From Omphiscola glabra (Eukaryota > Mollusca > Gastropoda > Lymnaeidae): a stretch of 64,000 bases of DNA. The notes below the pieces were generated by a model. That model did not search any database. It saw nothing but the letters and a program-made list of their open reading frames with translations, and was not told the DNA's origin. The first letter of the stretch is position 1. Each line of letters starts with the position of its first letter. Shown here piece after piece: positions 50,222-59,840 of this stretch. Both the position numbers and the translations under genes were made by a program. The DNA lies in NCBI GenBank assembly GCA_964017045.1, contig OZ024799.1, positions 30,329,596-30,393,595 on the forward strand, in the 5' to 3' direction.

Positions 50222-50608
50222 GAAAATGAACCAAAAGCTTCTCATGGACAATCAACTAAATGTAAACATTGCCTAAGGGAGTCTTCTCATAGACAACCAA
50301 CTAAATGTAGACATGGCCTAAGGCTAAGGGAGTCTTCTCATGGACAACCAACTAAATGTAAACATGGCCTAAGGCTAATTGAGTCTTCTCATGGACAACC
50401 AACTAAATGTAAACATGGCCTAAGGGAGTCTTCTCATGGACAACCAACTAAATGTAAACATGGCCTAAGGGAGTCTTCTCATGGACAACCAACTAAATGT
50501 AGACATGGCCTAAGGGAGTCTTCTCATGGACAATCAACTAAATGTAGACATGGCCTAAGGGAGTCTTCTCATGGACAATCAACTAAATGTAAACATGGCC
50601 TAAGGAAG
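50222..50608. repeat. Minisatellite, 45-bp unit x about 8
   Basis: Units share AACTAAATGTANACATGGCC and TAAGGGAGTCTTCTCATGGA. Two units carry an extra AAGGCT (51 bp). The array ends at AAGGAAGAGG. Confidence 0.95.
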
Positions 50609-50774
50609 AGGAAAGTGTTGTATTAAAGTTAAACAGAGGCCTGGTGTGGAATGGAATGATTCAAGCTTTGATATGTGTTGGCGTGGACAGGGGTGAATGC
50701 GGGTGAATGCACTTTGAGCCCTCCATCAGAACCATCGTCATCGTCGTAGCCAGCTTGGTGTAGTGAGTGGAGGG

Positions 50775-50905
50775 TACGGGATGGGGCACGGAAGGGGCAC
50801 GGGAGAGGGGCACGGGAGGGGGGCACGGGAGAGGGGCACGGGAGGGGGCACGGGAGGGGGCACGGGAGGGGCACGGGAGGGGCACGGGAGAGGGGCAGAG
50901 TAGGG
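50775..50905. repeat. GC-rich repeat (GGCACGGGAGGG)
   Basis: About ten units of 11-15 bp of the form GGCACGGGAGGG or GGCACGGGAGAGGG. Strongly G-rich on the plus strand. Confidence 0.92.
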
Positions 50906-50960
50906 GGCACGCGCACACCCTCATCCTCCTAAACATAAACCAATTCAAGTCTTCGTCGAC

Positions 50961-51075
50961 CCAGTGGGTGGCCGAGTGGTCTAAACTGAGTCAAGCTGGA
51001 GTCCTATACTTGTTTAGATCTGTCAGTCTAAGAACGTCTGCAACCCCTTTTTTCGATTTCAAATCCTGACAACGC
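50961..51075 (+). mobile_element. tRNA-derived SINE remnant (Ser/Leu-like head)
   Basis: The phrase GTGGCCGAGTGG-like sequence (ggtggccgagtggtctaaac, 50968-50987) is a polymerase III A box of class II tRNA type. About 75 nt later CGATTTCAAATCCTG (51054-51068) is a B box with two or so changes from the consensus. The region between does not fold into a tRNA, and no acceptor stem is formed. This arrangement is typical of a tRNA-derived SINE head or a decayed tRNA. The body beyond 51075 is not recognised. Confidence 0.5.
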
Positions 51076-51895
51076 CCTTTTCTAGAACTCCCTCTCCCTC
51101 CCTCTCTCTCACTCTCCCTTTATCTCTCTCTCATACTCTCCCTAAATCAAGTGGATATAAATTAAATAGTAGAGAAAATAACGGTGTGAAATGTAATTGT
51201 AACATTGTTACATGCAGACATCTGTCATTGTGTCTCGTTTTGTAACGATGTTACGTGTGGAAAATGATTTTTCTTGAAAAGGAAACGCCTTCCTTATTTT
51301 TGTATATTCCGCCCCTGCGTCCCAACGAAAGGGAGAAGTGTGTGAGTGGGGGGGGGGGGGCAGATGAGCCCTTCTGAAATGTAAACATTGTAAGACAAGT
51401 GATACATTTCCCTTGATGACTTGACATTTCCACTCGCTGATTGGCTGGACTGCAAATTTCCTTGACAATGGCTGCACGGTCGGGGTAAGGCAACCAACTA
51501 GCCGTGTTGGTTATACTTGGGAGAAGACCAACAATTTGTGCATTTTGGATTCCGACTCCAAAACTCGAACTTGGGGGATATGAGATTTGATGTTTCTTAG
51601 AGCCATATTAAACGTTTTGTTTACCACTATATGTTTTCACAATATTTTCAAAACTTTTAAGAAAGTATGTTAAAAAATAAATAATTTGATGACGCGACTA
51701 TGAGCCATCATTCCATTTTTAAGCCCACTTGCAAACATATACCGTGGGTCGTCCGATACTTCGGTAGTAGTCGATTACCAGAAAATTAAATGGAAGAGAA
51801 ATAGAAAGTGCAATAAACAGATTTGCTGATCTAAAGTTAAGAAAAAAATGTCATCGGTAGGATAATTGTTCATACTGCTCACGGTAGGCTAATTG

Positions 51896-51980
51896 TTCAG
51901 CCACCCAGCCATCCATCCATTTATCCAGCCACCCATCCATCCATTTATCCAGCCACCCATCCATCCATTTATCCATCTAC
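51896..51980. repeat. Tandem repeat (CCATCCATTTATCCAGCCAC) x about 3
   Basis: Repeats of CATCCATCCATTTATCCAGC, partly degenerate. Confidence 0.88.
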
Positions 51981-52384
51981 GCGTCATCCAAATAACAACT
52001 GGGACAGAATTATTGGTCTACTAGAATACATTTTTTGAACAATCACTGGATTTGATTTGTAGAAAAAAATGTAAAGAACTATGGAGCTATTTAAGCAATT
52101 GTAATCGTCTGTTAGCAATATCATTATTAAATGGTCAACAATGTTTTATACTCATAGTGAGCTTTGGAATTAAATACCAATGACCAATGCCATGACCCAT
52201 AGAATTGACCAAGGTCCAGGGGCGACTTGGCCCCCACCACCCTGGAGGCGTGGACGCCACGGCAAATAGTGGAAAACTATGTTGGGAATTTCAGATTGAA
52301 TAGATCTATCAACATTGTCTAATCTTTGTTGTTGATGTATTTAACTTATCTATTGAATTGAAATTAATATTTTTATAATTCTTA

Positions 52385-52895
52385 ATGAATGAATGAATTA
52401 ATGAGAGATAGAAAGAAGGGAGGGAGGGAGGGATAGATGGGGAGAGTGCGGGAGAGGGAGAGAGTTGGAGAGAGCGGGAGAGGGAGGGAGAGGGAGAGAG
52501 TGGGAGAGAGTGGGAGAGGGGTGTGAAGTGGGAGAGGGATGTGAAAGGGGTGGAGGGAGAAAGAGAGAGAGGGGGAGAGAAAGAATGAGAGAGAGAGGGG
52601 AGAGAGGCATATATGAAGTGAGGAGGGAGGGAGAGAGGGGGGAGGGAGGGGAGGTGGAAGGGAGGAAGAAAGGAGGGAGATAATGCGGGAGAGAGAAGGG
52701 AGGAATGGAGAGAGACAGAGGGAATGGAGGGAGAGAGAGACTGCGGGAGAGAGAGAAAGAAAGAAGAAGAGAGGTGTAGAGAGAGAGGGGGAGAGGGAGA
52801 GAGAGAGTGTGTGAGGAGAGAGTGAGTGTGGAAAGAGAAAAAGTGGGGGAGAGAGAGTGTAGGGAGAGAGTGTGGGGTGGGGAGAGAGAGAGAGA
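52385..52895. repeat. Long polypurine tract (GAGAGG-type)
   Basis: About 500 bp in which the plus strand is nearly all A and G (GGGAGAGGGAGAGA and similar). Open frames on the minus strand are Ser/Leu/Pro-rich artefacts. Confidence 0.93.
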
Positions 52896-53194
52896 TAACT
52901 CGGATGTGGCAAGGAAACTGCAGCTAAATGCACAATTAATTTTCAAATCAACAGAAACGGAAACCACAACTTAGCTGCAAGCCGTTATTTGAAGTGATGT
53001 CTCTAAGTGTAAGCTAACTGTAAGTGATGTAACAACAATTTGCAAGCAAAGCCAAAATAAAACCAAGCAACCTTAAGGTGTTTATTTATTAGCGCAGTTG
53101 AAATTATTATTATTTTTTTTTTCAAACAAATTTCTTTCCTTTTTGCACTATCAACAAATGAAACAAAATACCCGGGTGGATATCCTAACCTTAC

Positions 53195-53313
53195 ACCGCC
53201 TGCAACACGTGACAAGTTCGCACAGTGTCGCCATTCAGCAGACGCCGGTATCTCTCGCCGTATAACACCGCCGCCGGTTGTCTTTTCTTTTCTAACTTTC
53301 CAACTGACTGACT
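53195..53313 (+). promoter_or_regulatory. Possible CpG-rich promoter/5' UTR
   Basis: This interval has a cluster of CG dinucleotides (e.g. GTTCGCACAGTGTCGCC, CAGACGCCGG, CTCGCCG, CACCGCCGCCGG) in a neighbourhood where CG is sparse, and it ends at the candidate ATG exon. No TATA box is clear. Assignment as promoter is inference from base composition and position. Confidence 0.3.
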
Positions 53314-53351
53314 ATGGGGGATTCTCAGTCTAAGAAGCTCAGGGGGGCTAG
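53314..53351 (+). CDS. Candidate first coding exon of an unidentified plus-strand gene
   Basis: An ATG at 53314 opens twelve codons and two bases (MGDSQSKKLRGA, then AG) that run directly into GTGAGT, a consensus 5' splice donor, at 53352. The upstream 100-150 bp are noticeably richer in CpG (CGCCGGTATC, CTCGCCGTATAAC, ACCGCCGCCGG) than the surrounding AT-rich DNA, followed by a pyrimidine-rich leader (TCTTTTCTTTTCTAACTTTCC). This is what a promoter-proximal first exon looks like. I do not recognise the peptide, and no continuation exon was found in the remaining 10 kb. It could equally be a non-coding 5' exon or chance. Confidence 0.4.
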
Positions 53352-53685
53352 GTGAGTTTCTTCCTGGAAATCCCTAATGTATTCGTGAAAGTTACATAAT
53401 TAATAATTGAAAATGATTGCCGCTTACTTTTTAAAGCAGCAACGTGCAGGCCCCTATAGCTGTTTAAATAAAACCTCGAAATTTAAGTTGATTTTTAAAA
53501 AAAAATATATAATATAGTTTAAAGCAAAGCTGTCTACCTCAACTATTTTATAATTCCCCAAACTCATGACACGTGTATATTTGTGCTAAAGAGTCGATAC
53601 TTAATTGTGTTATAGCCCCATTTTGTTCAACTGTGCACCACAACTGTGAGATGGATTTTCCAATATTAAGCATATCTCAAATCCC

Positions 53686-53894
53686 CAGAGGCGTAGCTAG
53701 AGTGTTTGGCGCCCTGGAACAAGATTCGCGCCCGGGGACAAGATTCATTTTAAAGCGCCCTCTTTTCCTATTTTCAACTCTCAAACCCATTATTTTCATC
53801 AATAAAATAATATCAAAGCACATTTTGGCGCCCCCAACTAGCTGGCGCCCGGGTACATCTGTATCCTCTGCCCCCCCCCTACGCTACGCCTTTG
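53686..53894. mobile_element. MITE family B (hAT-type), copy 1
   Basis: This 209-bp element has termini CAGAGGCGTAGCTAGAG and the complement of CAAAGGCGTAGCGTAGG, with a perfect 8-bp duplication caaatccc (53678-53685, 53895-53902). Diagnostic internal phrases are GCGCCCGGGGACAAGATTC, TTTCAACTCTCAAACCCATT and CAAAGCACATTTTGGCGCC. It is clearly related in style to family A (same GCGTAG-like ends) but its interior is distinct. No coding capacity. Confidence 0.88.
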
Positions 53895-54235
53895 CAAATC
53901 CCCAATAAGGCTGACCAATTTTTGCGAAAGTAATTGAAGACGTTTTAAAGAGCACTCTATGAAGACAAAGGATTTGAAATGAATGTAGAAGAAACAGACG
54001 TACGTTTTATTTAATTAACTATGGCACAGACTTTCTTCACATAATGGATTTTAAGAAAGTTTACACTAATTCCTTTTTTTTTATAGCATGTCTTAGTGCG
54101 TCTTTGACAGAAAGTCGTTTTTAACGTTAAAATATATATAGGCCTATATACATATATTAAAATTTTAATCTATAAAATTGACAAAAAGTAGAAAATATCA
54201 ACTTTAAAAAAATCGGATGCTTTAAAAATCCTGGT

Positions 54236-54545
54236 TACAGTGAGGCAACTCTTTACCTAGGCACAGAACTAGTAGGTAGTGAAGCAACTCTTTACCTAGG
54301 CACAGAACTAGTAGGTAGTGAGGCAACTCTTTACCTAGGCACAGAACTAGTAGGTAGTGAGGCAACTCTTTACCTAGGCACAGAACTAGTAGGTAGTGAG
54401 GCAACTCTTTACCTAGGCACAGAACTAGTAGGTAGTGAGGCAACTCTTTACCTAGGCACAGAACTAGTAGGTAGTGAGGCAACTCGTTACCTAGGCACAG
54501 AACTAGTAGGTAGTGAGGCAACTCTTTACCTAGGCACAGAACTAT
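54236..54545. repeat. Minisatellite, 39-bp unit x 8
   Basis: Eight nearly identical copies of a 39-bp unit containing GTGAGGCAACTCTTTACCTA and GGCACAGAACTAGTAGGTA. Only single-base changes are visible (GAAGCAAC, ACTCGTTAC). The multiple-of-three length gives a 99-codon minus frame that is not a gene. Confidence 0.97.
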
Positions 54546-54678
54546 AACGTAGGTTTGAACTCACCCACCAAGCCGTTCCCTCAAAGAGGCAGACGCTGTC
54601 AAACACAATAATTTGAGCGAGAGTGTAAAGCTGCCTTTCTTCGGCCCAGCATTAAGGAGCTTGCTCACCCACCCCCAC

Positions 54679-55179
54679 CAGGGCCGTTCTTGGGCATAGG
54701 CAAACTGGGCGACCGCCTGGGGCCCCACTGCTAAGGGGGCCCGCCGAGCGCTTTTTTTTGTTTAGCCTACAACTTGTAATTTCATATATTTCATTGGTAC
54801 ACATTTTCTCTAGTGGCGGAATTATCAATATGGTTAGTGGTTACCAGAGGCGTAGCCAGAGAGTTTGGCGCCCGGGGACAAGATTTGCGCCCGGGGACAA
54901 GATTCATTTTAAAGCGCCCTCTTTTCCTTTTTTCAACTCTCAAACCCATTATTTTCATCAATAAAATAACACCAAAGCACATTTTGGCGCCCCTAACTAG
55001 CTGACACCCATGTACATCCCTGCCCTCCCTACGCTACGCCTCTGGTGGTTACACGCGAGCCAAGAGGAAACAGTGACGTAGGCAGAATTGAGGTGCCGCA
55101 ATGGCGGGTGGTGTCTTCTCCTCCAGACCGCCCCTTCCGCTCCACGCCTAGGGCCCCCAAAATCTTAAGAACGGCTCTG
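54679..55179. mobile_element. Family C MITE (hAT-like) interrupted by a family B MITE
   Basis: The outer ends are CAGGGCCGTTCTTGGG and the complement of CAGAGCCGTTCTTAAG. Between them, 54679-54844 and 55053-55179 are the two halves of one element split by the nested family B MITE and its target duplication. Comparison with 27837-28116 (reverse complement) shows the same order: GCATAGGCAAACTGGGCG-type end, the block AATTATCAATATGGTTAGTGG, then ACACGCGAGCCAAGAGGAAAC and the far end. No clean 8-bp duplication is seen around the outer ends (acccccac and cacttttt), so the boundaries may be eroded. Confidence 0.75.
54845..55044. mobile_element. MITE family B (hAT-type), copy 2, nested in family C element
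   Basis: It begins CAGAGGCGTAGCCAGAG and ends with the complement of CAGAGGCGTAGCGTAGG, flanked by a perfect 8-bp duplication gtggttac (54837-54844, 55045-55052). The internal sequence is nearly the same as copy 1, 1.1 kb away and in the same orientation. The target gtggttac is part of the larger family C element that surrounds it; the empty version of that site is seen in the reverse-oriented copy at 27837-28116. Confidence 0.9.
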
Positions 55180-55303
55180 CACTTTTTCAGCCGTTCACCA
55201 GGTGAACCCTGCACGAGAAAGACTCAGTCTTAAAAACAACAAAATAATGACCTTAAAAGATGGGAATGCGAGAAGAAAGTTCTTTAATAATAATAAGTGA
55301 AAC

Positions 55304-55309
55304 AAAAAA
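55304..55309 (-). terminator. Oligo-T polymerase III terminator of tRNA-Ser copy 1
   Basis: Six consecutive A on the plus strand give TTTTTT on the transcribed strand, a few bases past the tRNA 3' end. This is the standard termination signal for RNA polymerase III. Confidence 0.75.
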
Positions 55310-55316
55310 CCATGAT

Positions 55317-55398
55317 CGTCACGAGCAGGATTCGAACCTGCGCGGGAATATCCCATTGGATTTCGAGTCCAACGCCTTAACCACTCGGCCATCGTGAC
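55317..55398 (-). tRNA. tRNA-Ser (anticodon CGA), copy 1
   Basis: Reading the minus strand from 55398, an 82-nt cloverleaf can be drawn. The acceptor stem GTCACGA pairs with TCGTGAC, with discriminator G at 55317. The D-arm contains the A box TGGCCGAGTGG. The anticodon stem-loop is TTGGA-CTCGAAA-TCCAA with anticodon CGA, which reads UCG serine codons. The long class II variable arm GGGATATTCCC is the hallmark of Ser/Leu tRNAs, and the T-arm carries B box GGTTCGAATCC. Discriminator G and the long variable arm both fit serine. No intron is seen and CCA is not encoded, as expected for a eukaryotic nuclear gene. Six T follow a few bases downstream on the transcribed strand (plus 55304-55309), a good RNA polymerase III terminator. 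A one-base difference in the variable-arm loop separates it from the second copy at 59759-59840. Confidence 0.95.
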
Positions 55399-55912
55399 TA
55401 TTTAATATCATTCTAACAACCATTGTACAACGAGTAACAAATAAATTATGTTTAGATATGTCCAAAACTACATTAGGCCTCGATTTTGATACCGGTCATA
55501 CCTAGCCATCGTATATGAATTTCATGATAAAGACTCTTCTTTCAGATGACCTACGGTCAAGATAGCAAACTTAAACACTCTGCTTTTGGTTCCACTGATG
55601 GCAGTGAGAGGCGGCACACCAATCGTATTGCGGAACATCTTAGGCTATCATCTCGCGGCACACCTAGTAGGTTCATGTAGTGGTTCTTGACGCCAATGAG
55701 GGACTGGTTTGTTTTCTATGGCTCGTGTCTTCTCAAACAATGTTGGACCTTTACTTTCGGAGTCGGAGTAAGACTTGTTCCCAATGTTGTAAACTCCACC
55801 TATTTACAGTGGTCTCAGAGTTATACTCATACTCATACCACCCCAAGCACAGCAATTAGAAATGTTTCATTGGACGACCCACCCTGTAATGGAAAAATAC
55901 TGTCCCCAAAAA

Positions 55913-56088
55913 ATAGGAAATTAGTAAAACAAAGTAAGGTTAAACCTGAAAAAAGGAACGCAACAAAAACAACGAACGTGTCGGCAAGAAGCCTTCATCA
56001 GCGAACAAACAGAAAAAAAGGAATAAAATTAATTATTTTTTTTTAAAATAGCACTTAGCTGAGAAGTAGTGTCCAAGAGGGCAGCAAA
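55913..56088 (-). repeat. Dispersed repeat E, copy 1 (retroelement-tail-like)
   Basis: About 176 nt match 63198-63372 at roughly 85-90% by eye. On the minus strand the order is CTTGGACACTACTTCTCAGC, an A+T-rich variable stretch, GTTCGCTGATGAAGGCTTCT TGCCGACACG, GTTGCGTTCC and AGGTTTAACCTTACTTTG. The GCTGATGAAGGC...GCC pattern is common in tails of animal retroelements and superficially resembles a hammerhead core. Neither copy has a recognisable polymerase nearby. Confidence 0.6.
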
Positions 56089-56817
56089 AGATTTGTGACA
56101 GAAAGTAAGTGGGAGAAATGTGAAATAAGGAAGAGGGAAAGAAAACAGGAGAAGTAAGTCCACTGCAATAGTCTTCTAAATACATAAACTGACAAAGCAA
56201 ATTAAACTTAATTTATGTTAATATTTTGTGTTCTTTCTACCCCTCCTCCACCCCCATTTTTATTCCAGCCACATTTAATGTATTGCACCGGTTAGCGCCG
56301 TCTCGTTATGTTGTCTGACCTCTCGATAAACCCTTGGTGAGATGTCGTGATGACGACAGAGGAACCCACGAGACAGGAAAAGAACATATTCACGTAGGTG
56401 TGCACTACATTCCATCCTTACGTCACAGTTTGCGCATGCGTGTACCCAGTGCGTGAGTCACTGGAAAACACTCCGAGGAAAACACCTGAGTCAGGTGGCT
56501 GGTAAGACAAAAACTCAGGTATTGATCAATTGTATTGTACACACATTGCAAGACTGCTAGAAATCTTATTAACTTTATTTAGCTTGAAGTGTTTACTACC
56601 CTTTGGTCCGCGCCAAGCACAAGCTGCGCATAACATACATTTTGGCGCCTCACCCCCCCCCCCCCTAAAAAATAAACCAAGGTAGATTAACTACTTGCCA
56701 AGAAAAATGACTTTTTTGCGCCACTTAGATCGCCCGGGGCATATGGCCCATTGCCTCCCGTTATGCACGGCCATGATGCCCCTCCCACTGCCCTCCGTCG
56801 GTAGCCTGTCAAGTAAC

Positions 56818-57225
56818 GACATATATGTCACGTGATGAATGACATATTAAAATGTTTGACACCTAGTCTGTCACGTGATGGATGACATATTAAAATGTTT
56901 GACACCTAGTCTGTCACGTGATGGATGACATTAAAATCTTTGCCGCCTAGTCTGTCACGTAATGACATATTAAAATGTTTGACACCTTGCAGTGGCGTAG
57001 CGAGCTTAACTCGCGCCCGGGGCACAATACCTTTTTAGCGCCCCCCCAATACCTTTTTAGCGCCCCCCTATTCGAAAACCATACAATATTATAGTACAAT
57101 ATACCATTTGGCGCCCCTTTGTGAGTAGCGCCCGGGGCATGATGCCCCCCTTGCCCCCCCCCTCACTACGCCACTGACACCTTGTCTGTCATGTAATGAC
57201 ATATTAAAATGTGTGACACTTGGTT
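56818..57225. repeat. 43-bp tandem repeat, interrupted by a MITE
   Basis: Four or five copies contain TGACATATTAAAATGTTTGA and CACCTAGTCTGTCACGTGAT. A family A MITE is inserted at 56990-57176 within the ACACCTTG variant of the unit. Confidence 0.9.
56990..57176. mobile_element. MITE family A (hAT-type), inserted in a tandem array
   Basis: The terminal inverted repeats are CAGTGGCGTAGCGAGC and CAGTGGCGTAGTGAGG, and the 8-bp duplication acaccttg is perfect (56982-56989, 57177-57184). The target is part of a roughly 43-bp tandem unit, and the array resumes on the far side. Internally a short direct duplication of CAATACCTTTTTAGCGCCCC is visible. Same orientation as 42489-42650. No open frame of interest. 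Confidence 0.9.
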
Positions 57226-58338
57226 CCCAACAAGACCCACAGTTTTTGCACAATTTTAGGATGTGAATTATTTGTTTACTGAATGGTGTTTAAATAAACT
57301 AAATTGTTCTAAAAAATGTGCGTATGTGATGTCACCTGCAGAACGCATCAAGAGTAAGTGGGGGGTGGGGCGCGTGATTTGTATGTTGAGTGGTTTCACA
57401 AAACGTTCAGATAAGAAACTAAAATATTGAGCAGTAAGATCGCAGGAGAGGGTGTAGCTTGAACACAAATAGAAATGTTATAGTACAGTCCACTCTCAGA
57501 TACATATTATAATGGTTGATGAGTGACAGTTCTTGGAGGGGGGGGGGGGAGTGTGGCAGGGTGATGGTAAAATCATTCATGGTTTCAAGAAAGACCAGTG
57601 GTTGAAAAAAATCTTGACAGTTATAGAGACAAACTAAAGATGCTCACGTCTGCAGACAGATGAAGTGTCATTTGAACCTGGTCTGGAAAACATGCTTACC
57701 GGTAATTTATCTGTTGGGTTACGCTGACATTGACGTACTGTATTTGTACCCCCCCCCCCCCCCCACACACACACACAAAATAAATAAAGATAAATAAAGC
57801 GCTATGATTCTTAATCTTCCCCTCAGCATTCATATACTGTCATGAGAAAAGTGAGTTTATTAAAATTTCTATTAAAAAATGAAAAGCTGAATGAGAAGTT
57901 GATAGTGTCCTTTTTTTCCTACCTGGCCACATTACATGACAACTTTGGACCCCTTAAATATCAGAGGGCCCACAGACCGGTTCTGGTTTTGTGCTACAAA
58001 TTCTACTACAGATCAACAGGTTCTTTCCCTTTTTTTTTCTTTTATCTCACTCTGAGATCATATAAATAGACAATGTCTTTCGAAATCCCCCCACACGAGG
58101 TTAACCAGCCAATGAATACAGTTACCACACAAGCATCGTTGATACGATGACTCACAACGAATTTCTCCAACACACGAGGCGACGGTGAGTGGCCAGGAAA
58201 ACCACCTGCACGCCCATGGGAGTGAATCACTGCATCAAAATACTTTGGCTCCTTTTATTATTTCTGGAACTCCGAAAACTTCTAGAGTATAGGGCGAATG
58301 TTTTAATGTATAGTCATCAAAATGTTTTTTTTTTAGGT

Positions 58339-58340
<2 letters not shown>

Positions 58341-58369
<29 letters not shown>
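58341..58369. repeat. 29-base poly(G) tract
   Basis: The longest of many G or C homopolymers in the window; another of about 26 G lies at 49429-49454. Confidence 0.95.
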
Positions 58370-58370
<1 letters not shown>

Positions 58371-58606
58371 GAAGGAGTGGTTACATATCTATTTTAAAAA
58401 AAATGTGGAGTGGGGTGGAGATGGATGAAAGGCGTTAAATTAGTGAATTCATTCATGAATGGTGTTAAAATAATTAATTGGTTCGTGTTTTTTTCTTCAA
58501 GCAATGTTTTTTAACATCTAATGGTTTAATTTAATGTGGCTATCAGCAATCCTCACATCAATAACTCTGGCAATACAGAAACTTGTGAGTTATCTGATTA
58601 GTTGGA

Positions 58607-58940
58607 CAGTTTGGACAGAGAGCTGGCTCGGCAGGGCGAAGAACTGGTTCCATGCGACAATAAGCTGGTTAAACAGGACAAAGAACTGGTTCCATTGGAC
58701 AATGAGCTGGTTTAGTATGGCGAAGAACTGGTTCGGTTGGACATAGTGCTGGTTGAGCATGGCGAAGAACTGGTTCCGTTGGACAATGAGCTGGTTGAGC
58801 ATGGCAAAGAACTGGTTCGGTTGGACATAGTGCTGGTTTAGCATGGCGAAGAACTGGTTCCGTTGGACAATGAGCTGGTTGAGCATGGCAAAGAATTGGT
58901 TTGGCTGGACATAGTGCTGGTTGAGCATGGCGAAGAATTT
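58607..58940. repeat. Minisatellite, 42-bp unit (84-bp dimer)
   Basis: A 42-bp unit with GAAGAACTGGTTCCGTTGGA and CAATGAGCTGGTT alternates with a version reading GGTTCGGTTGGACATAGTGC, giving an 84-bp higher-order period. Because 42 is a multiple of three, a 112-codon minus frame (MLNQHYVQPNQFFA and MLNQLIVQRNQFFA alternating) stays open. I do not call it a gene. Confidence 0.92.
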
Positions 58941-59758
58941 TAGTGAATATGAAACATAGATATTTCGTTTTAAACTACTGAATACGTGTGCCTGGTGTTA
59001 AATGTACTACGGTTTTATTTTTAACATTAAGAGTTCTAAGCACTTTCGTATGAGCACTGTAGACAGTGACGACTTATGACTTAAATTACAAGGAGTTTGA
59101 AGGAGTGCTGCTTCAGAAAATGTTAAGGCGTTATTTTAATAGTATGCAAAACTAAATACAGAAAGACACATGAAAGCCTGAACAAAGATGTATGTGAATT
59201 TATGTAGATATGCATGTATGTGTAATTAAATAGAATATTACTATTATCCTCTACGGCTTATCGCATTCATATTAAGTATGATACACCACAGAAACGTAAA
59301 CACAGCCTTCAACGCGGACAAGAAGATTGGAACTGCGCGAGTGGCAGTGCTACTGCCTTCTGTGGACACGCTAGCATTATTCTTGTGCGCATGCGTGAAA
59401 CAACCAAACAGCTCGGCATTGGAACTATGAAGTACACAGTTCCGGGTTGTTAGGTGGAGTACGTATTTACTTATTAATTTGATATAGTCTCTACTAGCTT
59501 CTCTACACATATGATTTAATATCGACTAATATTATCATTTCACTGGGATGCCGATGGTTTCCTGTTGATATGTAGTTAATTATAACATTTCTTTCAAATC
59601 TGTTACTTTTGATTTATATAAAGCGGTTAACACTTTTGTGTTTTAATCAATGATTATTATATTTTTTTATAAAACAAGATAAACATGGTACCGGTATTCT
59701 TAAAATAAAAAATTTATAACAAAACATTGTTGGTGCGCTAAAAAACAATAAAAAGAAA

Positions 59759-59840
59759 CGTCACGAGCAGGATTCGAACCTGCGCGGGAAAATCCCATTG
59801 GATTTCGAGTCCAACGCCTTAACCACTCGGCCATCGTGAC
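59759..59840 (-). tRNA. tRNA-Ser (anticodon CGA), copy 2
   Basis: This is a second 82-nt class II tRNA on the same strand as the copy 4.4 kb away. It has the same acceptor stem, A box, CGA anticodon, B box and discriminator G at 59759. The variable arm reads GGGATTTTCCC here against GGGATATTCCC in the other copy, a change confined to the loop, so the stem is kept. Oligo-T follows within about 15 nt downstream on the minus strand (plus A-runs near 59741-59754), serving as a polymerase III terminator. The flanks differ between the two copies, which argues for an old duplication or independent gene copies and against a recent large segmental duplication. Both copies look functional. Confidence 0.95.

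Noticed and set aside
52382..52967. Long Ser/Leu/Pro-rich open frames
   Set aside because: Translation of the complement of the polypurine tract.
55195..55392. Open frame with MAEWLRRWTRNPMGYSRAGSNPARD, repeated at 59700-59933
   Set aside because: It is the tRNA-Ser sequence translated; a well-known spurious protein.
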